Source: an uncultured Christensenella sp. (GTDB lineage Bacteria > Bacillota > Clostridia > Christensenellales > UBA3700). From it: DNA of 64,000 bases. Within the stretch, counting starts at the first letter, position 1, and each line of letters begins with the position of its first letter. The position numbers and the translations under genes were made by a program. The stretch covers positions 11,682 to 75,681 of the forward strand of contig CAJTNA010000005.1 in the NCBI GenBank assembly GCA_910577845.1. The letters are read 5' to 3'. The notes under the pieces are model-generated. The model had not been told where the DNA came from, ran no database searches, and saw nothing but the letters and a program-made list of their open reading frames with translations. Positions 35,318 to 42,681 of the stretch are shown here, piece after piece.

Positions 35318-35881
35318 ATGAAGAAATTTTCCGCATTTAACGGTTTTTTTACCCATTGTCCGAACATTTTCGCACAAAATACAACTCCGAATTTTACAAA
35401 TACAAGTGACGATAATTTGAATTTTACTCAAAACACCACAAATCCGTCAAATCTAGAATCTTTTGACAATACTAATATGTCTAATCAACAAACAAACTCC
35501 CAAGTTGATAATTTAACATCAAATTCTGAGTCATCTCAGAAAAACTTTGAACCTCCCTTACACTACCCGCAGACTGAAGATTACTTTAGTCAGTTTATGC
35601 CAAAAACAAAAGATAATTCAACAAGCGAAAATCAATCAAATCAAAACAATGTAAATAGCAAAAAATATAACAAAGTTAATGACTCAAGCGTGAACAAGTC
35701 AAATACTTCCAGCAGTGTGCAGTTTGACAATTCAGTCAATAATGCTCAAAATTCAAACAATAGCGAACAAATTAGCCATATGCAAGACACTACACAAAAT
35801 GAACCTTTATCAATTAAAGCTAAAAGTCTATTTAAATGTATGCAAGACCACGATTATATTTTAAGAAATATCAATAACTAA
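35318..35881 (+). CDS. Asn/Ser/Gln-rich low-complexity protein
   Basis: A 187-residue protein that I do not recognise. After a short N terminus (KKFSAFNGFFTHCPNIFAQ), about residues 20-165 are dominated by Asn, Ser, Thr and Gln (for example NSSVNKSNTSSSVQFDNS) and should be disordered. The C-terminal 25 residues (SIKAKSLFKCMQDHDYILRN) could form a helix. No signal peptide or membrane segment is clear. AAGGTG precedes the ATG, and the frame is intact despite AT-rich sequence, which supports real coding. It stands alone, divergent from the lipoprotein gene. Confidence 0.6.
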   Translation: MKKFSAFNGFFTHCPNIFAQNTTPNFTNTSDDNLNFTQNTTNPSNLESFDNTNMSNQQTNSQVDNLTSNSESSQKNFEPPLHYPQTEDYFSQFMPKTKDNSTSENQSNQNNVNSKKYNKVNDSSVNKSNTSSSVQFDNSVNNAQNSNNSEQISHMQDTTQNEPLSIKAKSLFKCMQDHDYILRNINN

Positions 35882-36221
35882 TTGTTAAAGTCTCTTTGTT
35901 ATGTGAGTATCAATGCATAAAATTATTTGTAAGCAGTTATTTGGTTGATAATAGTCTTATAGTTGCAACTAATTAGAAAGTGTTATTGATATTAATTGTA
36001 ATATTTATTAATCAGATAAAAGCAAAATATTTTTATTTTACTTTCAATTTTTAATAAGATTCAGCGAGAACATATCTTATATATTACAAATAGTAGTTGG
36101 TAAGTTAATTTAATTAATAAACATTTTAAATATATATAAGCACATTTTAATGCTAAACAAAATTTACAGACGTAAAGCATTGTGAAAAATCTCATACAAA
36201 AAAATTATTAACTTATTACAC
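35882..36221. other. gene-free gap
   Basis: AT-rich sequence between convergent genes. No coding frame or convincing hairpin is seen. Confidence 0.5.
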
Positions 36222-37037
36222 TTAAATATTCAAATTTAAGGCAACTTTATATACTACATCTTTTGGCACGCCACGTTCAGTAGCAGTCACTTTTATTGCC
36301 TCCTTTTTTGTCAATCCCTTATCAATATTGAATTGCAAATGTTCCTCAATAGATAGTTCACACAAATCACTTTTAAAGTCTTTCCCCTCAACTATAACCA
36401 CATATTCCCCACGTGGTTCGTCAATTTGGAAATAACCAAGCACCCCTTTTTCTACCCTTTCATACATTTTTGTAATCTCTTTTACTACAACGATATTACG
36501 TTCTCCAAGTACTTTATGTAAAAATGTTAAATCATTATTTATATTGTGAGGCGAACAATAGAATACAAGTTGAATGTCAATATTTTTATAAGGTACTATC
36601 AAATTTTCCTTATCAATATTTTTTTCTGGCAAAAAGCCTAAAAAACAAAAACCTCGCCTTGTTATACCCGATAATGCCATAGCACTAGTAACTGCAGTTG
36701 CACCAGGCACTACTGAATATTCCAAACCGAACTCATCTGCCATTTGCACCAACATTGCCCCAGGGTCGGAAATGCAAGGCATACCTGCATCAGTTATCAA
36801 AGCAATATCTTTCCCCTCTTGCAAAAGCTGAATTATCTTTTCCCCACTACTTCTTTCTTTATGTAAATAATAACTAATAAGTGGCTTTTTTATATCTAAT
36901 TTATTAAGTAAAATACTGCTATGCCTAGTATCCTCACAAGCAATCATATCAACAGCCTTGAGCGTTTCAATCGCTCTTAAAGTTATATCCCCCATATTGC
37001 CAATAGGTGTTCCAACTATAAAAAGTTTGCCAGCCAT
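36222..37037 (-). CDS. rsmI: 16S rRNA 2'-O-methyltransferase RsmI
   Basis: A 271-residue tetrapyrrole-methylase-fold enzyme that methylates the ribose of C1402 in 16S rRNA. Motifs are FIVGTPIGNMGDITLRA, CEDTRHSSILLNK and ALITDAGMPCISDPGAMLV, with a C-terminal helical domain. The ATG at 37037 follows AGGGGGTAAT; an in-frame extension to 37097 would encode a hydrophobic leader atypical of RsmI and overlaps the upstream gene. It starts two bases from the stop of the membrane-protein gene at 37039, so the two form an operon. Confidence 0.95.
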   Translation of the reverse strand: MAGKLFIVGTPIGNMGDITLRAIETLKAVDMIACEDTRHSSILLNKLDIKKPLISYYLHKERSSGEKIIQLLQEGKDIALITDAGMPCISDPGAMLVQMADEFGLEYSVVPGATAVTSAMALSGITRRGFCFLGFLPEKNIDKENLIVPYKNIDIQLVFYCSPHNINNDLTFLHKVLGERNIVVVKEITKMYERVEKGVLGYFQIDEPRGEYVVIVEGKDFKSDLCELSIEEHLQFNIDKGLTKKEAIKVTATERGVPKDVVYKVALNLNI

Positions 37038-37038
37038 A

Positions 37039-37593
37039 TTACCCCCTAAGTATTCCAAGCAACAAAATACCAATAGCAACAAGTATCCATATTCCATTTA
37101 CTATACAAATTTTTATTAACTTGTCTTTACAGATTTTTTTAGTATCTGTCTTTTCCTCAGAAGTTATTAATTGTTCAAACTTTTCTCTATCCAAAAGTAC
37201 AAAATTTTCTTTATCTTTTTGCATTAAAACTTGACTATATTCTACCTTGTTAACCAAGTTACGCAAATCATAAATATTTGACTGAATATAAAAATAATGT
37301 CGATTTTTGATATGATAATAAACTTTTTCTCCTAAATACAACGCTATTATTACAATTAAAACAATCAAGGTAAAATTACATTCTTTAATAGTATAATCAC
37401 CTGCTATATACAAGCTCAATGACAAGCAATATAGCAAAATTATATTAACTACATTACTGCTATCATTTAAGCATTTTATAATAAAATTGTTATAATAACT
37501 ATCTTTTTTCTTTATCCATAAAAAGCTAACTATCCATTTTGCAATAAAAAATAGTATGCTAAAAATAATTAATACAATAAACAAAATTCTCAT
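37039..37593 (-). CDS. hypothetical membrane protein
   Basis: A 184-residue protein with an N-terminal membrane segment (about residues 3-27), two central ones (about 47-64 and 74-91), a basic and acidic cytoplasmic-type region (about 95-155) and a C-terminal segment (about 160-182). No family recognised. AGAGG precedes the ATG. Its stop nearly touches the rsmI start, so co-transcription is likely, but a functional link to rRNA methylation is not evident. Confidence 0.7.
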   Translation of the reverse strand: MRILFIVLIIFSILFFIAKWIVSFLWIKKKDSYYNNFIIKCLNDSSNVVNIILLYCLSLSLYIAGDYTIKECNFTLIVLIVIIALYLGEKVYYHIKNRHYFYIQSNIYDLRNLVNKVEYSQVLMQKDKENFVLLDREKFEQLITSEEKTDTKKICKDKLIKICIVNGIWILVAIGILLLGILRG

Positions 37594-37683
37594 TTTTACC
37601 TCTAATCAATTTTACCACAAATTCCTCAATCAAGTCAAGTTTAATCTTTACCTAAAATATTTTGCAAAATACACAAAAAACAT

Positions 37684-37736
37684 TTGACAAGTCAGCAATA
37701 TTATGTTAACCTAATAAAGTAATTTGGTTAACATAA
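37684..37736 (+). promoter_or_regulatory. bioY promoter with BirA-type operator
   Basis: TTGACA at 37684-37689 is followed by a perfect 11-bp inverted repeat: TTATGTTAACC (37701-37711), 14 bases, GGTTAACATAA (37726-37736). GTTAACC-N14/15-GGTTAAC is the form of BirA biotin-repressor sites in Firmicutes. The left arm covers the expected -10 position, so bound BirA would block transcription when biotin is plentiful. Confidence 0.85.
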
Positions 37737-37769
37737 TTACAAAACAAATAAATACATAGGAGGCATAAA

Positions 37770-38621
37770 ATGCTACATTTACCCAAAAGTAATCTTTCAA
37801 GACGTGGCAAAACAATAATGCTTGCATTAACTGGCGTATTCACCAGTTTGGTAATAGCAGGTGCATTTATTGAAATACCAACACCGCTAGTATCTTTTAC
37901 TATGCAAACATTTTTTGTACAACTAACCTCATCAATGATGGGACCATTATGGGGAGGCATTACAATAGCACTTTACATATTTATGGGACTTGTAGGCATA
38001 CCTATATTCACAAAAGGTGGCGGATTTATGTATGTATTGCAACCAACTTTTGGTTATCTAATTGGTTTTTTTATTGGAACAATAGTTGGTGCATTAATAA
38101 TTAAGATGTTCAAAAAGAAAAGTTATTGGGCATATCTAACTGGCAATATAGTAAATCTTTTAATTACTTACGCTTGTGGAATGATTTATTTCTACTTTAT
38201 TCAAACATTTTACTTTGGCAAATCTGTTACAGCATATACAATTTTTATATCATTATTTTTAATCTTTATGCCATCTGACTTATTATTCACATTTGTAGCA
38301 AGTTATGTAGCATTAAAACTAAAACCAATTTTGAATAAAACAATTTATCAAGTAGCATCAGATGAAGATATTGCAAAGTTTGAGGCAGAACAACAATTTG
38401 AAAAATTAAAAGATGATGACGGACAAAAAATTATTCCTCAAAACGAATTAGATAGTTGTTACTCACAACAAGCAGAAAATTCACCATTAACTGAAAGTAA
38501 TACACAATCTACCATTAGCGAAAATGATAATCAAGTTAGCGTTAATGAGAACAACTACTCTACTATGACAACAGAAAATAACGATTGCGAAAGCAATTTA
38601 ACAAAAGATAATCTTGTTTAA
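37770..38621 (+). CDS. bioY: biotin ECF transporter S-component BioY
   Basis: A 283-residue protein whose first 200 or so residues are BioY with about six membrane helices; landmarks are VSFTMQTFFVQLTSSMMGP, GLVGIPIFTKGGGF and LQPTFGYLIGFFIG. It captures biotin and pairs with the EcfA1A2T module encoded at 902-3461. The last 85 or so residues are a hydrophilic Glu/Asn/Ser-rich tail (ending near NCESNL-type residues) not found in normal BioY of about 180-200 residues. AGGAGG precedes the ATG. A BirA-type operator overlaps the promoter, and a strong terminator follows. Confidence 0.93.
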   Translation: MLHLPKSNLSRRGKTIMLALTGVFTSLVIAGAFIEIPTPLVSFTMQTFFVQLTSSMMGPLWGGITIALYIFMGLVGIPIFTKGGGFMYVLQPTFGYLIGFFIGTIVGALIIKMFKKKSYWAYLTGNIVNLLITYACGMIYFYFIQTFYFGKSVTAYTIFISLFLIFMPSDLLFTFVASYVALKLKPILNKTIYQVASDEDIAKFEAEQQFEKLKDDDGQKIIPQNELDSCYSQQAENSPLTESNTQSTISENDNQVSVNENNYSTMTTENNDCESNLTKDNLV

Positions 38622-38718
38622 CTAGATAACAATTATAGACCTTCAAGTAATCGTAAATTAAATTTAATATCGATTTTCACATACTTTTTTATTCTATTTT
38701 AGTTAAAACAACATTATT

Positions 38719-38751
38719 AAAGTTCGATGTACACCCATCGAACTTTTTATT
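38719..38751 (+). terminator. terminator of bioY
   Basis: A perfect 11-bp stem AAAGTTCGATG/CATCGAACTTT with a 6-base loop, then TTATTTTAT. The gap 38622-38981 holds this and the next hairpin but no gene. Confidence 0.85.
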
Positions 38752-38828
38752 TTATACATCTTTTAATTTTATTATAAAACAAAAAATATTAATCAATTAT
38801 ATTTAAAACAATTTTACAAATATTTCAA

Positions 38829-38860
38829 AAAACAACCACGCAAAAGCGTAGTTGTTTTAT
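38829..38860. terminator. hairpin, probable terminator of the rubredoxin gene
   Basis: AACAACCACGC/GCGTAGTTGTT with one mismatch and loop AAAA. On the minus strand it is followed by TTTTTTG. It lies about 120 bases past the rubredoxin stop. Confidence 0.6.
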
Positions 38861-38981
38861 CCCATTTATATTTGTTATTTAGCAATTGCCTAATTTATTA
38901 ACATATCTCTACTATAATATTAACAATTAATGACAGTAAACATTAATACATTCTATTATGAAGCAAAATTATTGTTAAATA

Positions 38982-39140
38982 TTATTCAGCAACATAAGCA
39001 AACATAGATTTACTTGCACCGCATAAAGGGCAAACAAAATCATCTGGAATATCATTCCATTGAGTACCACTAGCTATTTGACAATCGCTACAACCTTCTT
39101 GTTCATTATATTCCCAACCACATAAATTACATTTATACAT
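38982..39140 (-). CDS. rubredoxin
   Basis: A 52-residue rubredoxin. The iron ligands are two CxxC motifs, MYKCNLCGWEY at the N terminus and FVCPLCGASK near residue 38. An insert with two extra cysteines (EGCSDCQ) lies in the loop after the first motif. It is a one-electron carrier, typically for superoxide reductase, rubrerythrin or flavodiiron proteins in anaerobes; none of these is adjacent here. GAGGTG precedes the ATG. It is monocistronic. Confidence 0.9.
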   Translation of the reverse strand: MYKCNLCGWEYNEQEGCSDCQIASGTQWNDIPDDFVCPLCGASKSMFAYVAE

Positions 39141-39405
39141 ATTACACCTCAAAATATTAGTTTAATTTAATTATTGCTAATAATTAAAAATTTATTCATT
39201 TTTTATAAAAATAGACATACATCATATAACAAACTAATTTCAAATAATCTATACAATATATATAATTGTTTTTACTCTAAGACACATCCAACTTTTTTAT
39301 AATATCAATATGAATATTATTTAACTAAAAATGCAGTTTTTACTATTTTATTTACCTTTGCATATCAAAAACTTAAAAATACCTATGTTCACATATAGAT
39401 TATTT

Positions 39406-39990
39406 TTATTTTCTAATACCATCCTCAAACACTATTCCCTTATGACGCTTATGGTATTTATCAATATTCTCATTAATAATTTTCATAGCTTCCATAGCTG
39501 TATTAGCGGGATAAACCTTATCCCCCTCAATTTCTGGATAACGAATTCTATCATCTACTTTACTACCTGCAAGCTTACTACTCCACCCCTCAACATTGCT
39601 AACACCAACTATTAATCTGCCAAAAGTCCACGCAAAGGCAATTTCTGACAAAGTTCCAGCACCACCACCAATAGCAACAACTGCACCAGCATTTGCAACT
39701 AATGCATTACGCATAACATCAAGACCTGTAGGAATAACAATATCTGCAAACTCATTAACTTCGTTCACATCAAAAGATGGTACCAAAGCAATTATATCTC
39801 CATCTTTATATTTACTAGATGATTTTGCACCTTTACACGCAGCAGTCATTACGCCACCTAAACCACCAGTCTGCAATCTATATCCATTATCTATTAGTGC
39901 TTTGCCAATTTCAAAAGCAATTTTATATTTCTCTGAACCTTCCTTAACAATGGCATCACCACAAATAGCTACAATTTTTCGTCTATTCAT
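39406..39990 (-). CDS. LOG/SLOG-family protein, TIGR00725-like
   Basis: A 194-residue Rossmann-fold protein of the TIGR00725/cytokinin-riboside-hydrolase-like superfamily: VAICGDAIVKEGSEKYKIA, LQTGGLGGVMTAACKGAK and the diagnostic GAVVAIGGGAGTLSEIAFAW with the GGGxGTxxE phosphate loop and catalytic Glu. LOG proteins cleave nucleoside monophosphate glycosidic bonds; the substrate of this subgroup is unproven. GGGGAGG precedes the ATG. It is monocistronic. It is the second SLOG-type protein in the window, distinct from that at 18575. Confidence 0.82.
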   Translation of the reverse strand: MNRRKIVAICGDAIVKEGSEKYKIAFEIGKALIDNGYRLQTGGLGGVMTAACKGAKSSSKYKDGDIIALVPSFDVNEVNEFADIVIPTGLDVMRNALVANAGAVVAIGGGAGTLSEIAFAWTFGRLIVGVSNVEGWSSKLAGSKVDDRIRYPEIEGDKVYPANTAMEAMKIINENIDKYHKRHKGIVFEDGIRK

Positions 39991-40468
39991 ACTACCTCCC
40001 CAAAAATTTTGCCAAGACTCCTTTGCAATTATATAATAATTAATCTACTTTTAAACAAAGCTTATTATTACACTTTACAATTACTAGTTAATTAAACTAT
40101 TAATCAACATCTTTACTGACAATAATTACTCAAGCTAAATTGTTTACTTAAACTCAAACAATTTTAACCAAACAATTAAAATTTTACTTATACAAGTATA
40201 CAGATTATTAATAATTATAAACATTACAATTATTATCAAACTATAAACTAATAAAAAACAATTTTTTTCAAAAATTAATTATTAATTAATTTGACAATGT
40301 AAAAATATATTTAATTGTAAAACTAATATATTAATAATTACATTTTAATTTAAAAATTAAGTTACCATAATTACAAATAATATTTAGTATGATAAATTAA
40401 CTAACACAACTAATTTAATCTAAACAATATCCCTAATTAGTATATTTAACTCCAATAAAATTTGACAC
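39991..40468. other. gene-free AT-rich gap
   Basis: Long runs of A and T with no coding frame, hairpin with T-tract or RNA gene that I can recognise. Confidence 0.5.
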
Positions 40469-42025
40469 TTATTTTTCTTTTTGTTTTTTAATTTTTCTTT
40501 TTAAAAGGAAATTATCCACATTCAAATAAAGACCTTGCCATACTAATTGCCTTTTCTCAAACCATAATTTTGAAAAGAATTTGCGTACACAATTAGGATT
40601 GTAAACACCTTTTCTTGGCATTTTTATGTCAAACTTTGCTAAATACTCTTTAAACAATGGCAGTTTATCTAAAAATTTAGTATAATTTCTCTTGTTTTCA
40701 CCACCCCAAAAAATATCGCTAATAGCAAGCAATCTTGGAAAAGTGTTAAACTTAACTTTATCCATATCCTCTACATATTCTGTCCAAAGACAAGTTTCAT
40801 AACCATAAAGCATACTTGTATCCTCAATTCCAGTTACACCTTGGCAGTTATAGGAATCAGTTAACGAAATATAGCCATAAGGTAAATCTATATAGTAAGC
40901 ACTACTATTTGATGTAATAACATTCCTACCGCTTTTAACAACACTTTGGAAATCTGTATCAGTATTTCGTCCCCAAAATTGTAAAATTACATTCTCATTT
41001 AAAGTAATCAAATTGCTTTCATCTGGTGCAATATACCACATTATAACTTTTTTACCTTTAGACAAAATATAATCCGCCATATAATTTGAAAATGCAAGTT
41101 GCATTTGTTCCATATTTTTAAGTCCTAGTTCCGCAAGCTTTTCATTACAATGCTCACATAGCTCCCAACGCTTTTTAGGTGCTTCATCACCGCCTATGTG
41201 TATATAGTTGTCAGTGAAAATCTCACACAATTCATCAATTATATCTTTACAAAATTTATAAGTAAAATCTTTACCAGCACACATAATATCAAACTTAACA
41301 CCCCAATGTGTCGCAACTTTAAGTTTTCTATCAAAACAAGAAAGTTCTGGATAGCAAGCCAAAGCTGACATTGTGTGTCCTGGCATATCTATTTCTGGTA
41401 TAACTTTTATATATTTTTTATGACAATACTCAACAATATCTTTTAGTTCCTCTTGAGTATAAAAGCCTTTTTCTGTTCTGCCAAAAAAATTAGTGTGGCT
41501 ACGTTCACTGCCAATCTGCGTAAGTAAAGGATATTTTTTGGATTCAAATCGCCAACCTTGGTCCTCTGTTAAATGTAAATGCAAATAATTAAACTTAAAT
41601 AGACTTATGTAGTCAATAATGCTTTTTAACTCATTTATAGTATAAAAATATCGTCCAACATCTATCATAAAGCTTCTAAATTTATTTGCTGGTTCATCCT
41701 CAATTTTCGCAACATATATTTTTTGTGATAAAATTTGTTTAATTGTTTGAATTGCTCTATAGCTACCCTCATCAGTAACATAAGACACAATCATTTTATC
41801 CATTTTTATATCAATAAAATACCATTCGTTATTACGAACATCTTTGCTTTTTTCAAATGCAATTTCATATCCAGTCTGACCTATTCCAAAACTTGTACAA
41901 CTATTTACAAATTCAAGCAATTCATTTTTGGTGTAATCTATAACCTCACCAGTTATATAAATTTTTTTAAATTCAATAAGTTTATTTTGTTTAATAAAAC
42001 TTTTGAGTTCTGGAATGAATTTCAT
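40469..42025 (-). CDS. beta-N-acetylhexosaminidase, GH20
   Basis: A 518-residue GH20 enzyme. An N-terminal alpha/beta domain (about 1-110) precedes the TIM barrel with RSFMIDVGRYFY, HLHLTEDQGWRFES and VIPEIDMPGHTMSAL. The catalytic Asp-Glu pair is in HIGGDEAPKKRW (about residues 279-280), and the aromatic -1 subsite is near LQFWGRNTD. It releases terminal GlcNAc or GalNAc with substrate assistance from the acetamido group. No signal peptide, so it is intracellular. The basic C terminus (KKQKEK) is unusual. It stands alone, without a transporter nearby. Confidence 0.93.
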   Translation of the reverse strand: MKFIPELKSFIKQNKLIEFKKIYITGEVIDYTKNELLEFVNSCTSFGIGQTGYEIAFEKSKDVRNNEWYFIDIKMDKMIVSYVTDEGSYRAIQTIKQILSQKIYVAKIEDEPANKFRSFMIDVGRYFYTINELKSIIDYISLFKFNYLHLHLTEDQGWRFESKKYPLLTQIGSERSHTNFFGRTEKGFYTQEELKDIVEYCHKKYIKVIPEIDMPGHTMSALACYPELSCFDRKLKVATHWGVKFDIMCAGKDFTYKFCKDIIDELCEIFTDNYIHIGGDEAPKKRWELCEHCNEKLAELGLKNMEQMQLAFSNYMADYILSKGKKVIMWYIAPDESNLITLNENVILQFWGRNTDTDFQSVVKSGRNVITSNSSAYYIDLPYGYISLTDSYNCQGVTGIEDTSMLYGYETCLWTEYVEDMDKVKFNTFPRLLAISDIFWGGENKRNYTKFLDKLPLFKEYLAKFDIKMPRKGVYNPNCVRKFFSKLWFEKRQLVWQGLYLNVDNFLLKRKIKKQKEK

Positions 42026-42681
42026 AATAACACCTCTTAATTAACTTAATTATACTTTATATGTCCACCATTGTCAATAGTGAATTGAAAAACGTAGAAT
42101 TATGAAACTCTCCAAACAACAATGTTGACAAGAGTTGATAAACACTACTTAATTAGTTTATAAAAAAAATATTTAAACTTTGGTTGTTAAAAACCATCAT
42201 TTTTATATTATAAAACCATATAATTACTATTAACTTTTGTTCCACATTAAGTAGATAAATAACATATCAAAAATTTTATTTATCTATTATTAGCATCACA
42301 AATACATTTATTAAGTTTCCCTTTAAAGTATCATTATTACTAGCTTATTGTATGTAATAATTAAATTTAAATAAATTATTTATCTTATTAAATGCTATAT
42401 TTTATACAATATTATTCTATTAATCATATATATATTTATCCACACAACGCAGATAAATAAATGAACTTCTAAGTATTCACAATAATAAAAATCTTGAATT
42501 TATTTTTTATTTAATCATTCTCTCTATATATAAATTAATATTAGTAAAAGCCTTCTTTTGTATTATATGGTATCTAGTTTTTTTAACAAACAAAAAGACA
42601 AGACATATTATAAGCCTTGCCTCTTTGTTAGATTTAATAACAATTACTTTTATATACTAACAAATTGCATATAACTATATG
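42026..42681. other. gene-free gap with ATPase terminator
   Basis: At about 42583-42632 an imperfect hairpin (AACAAAGAGGCAAGGC on the minus strand pairing with GTCTTGTCTTTTTGTT, including G-U pairs) followed by a T-rich run is a likely terminator for the ATPase gene. The other 550 bases are AT-rich and hold nothing recognised. Confidence 0.5.
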
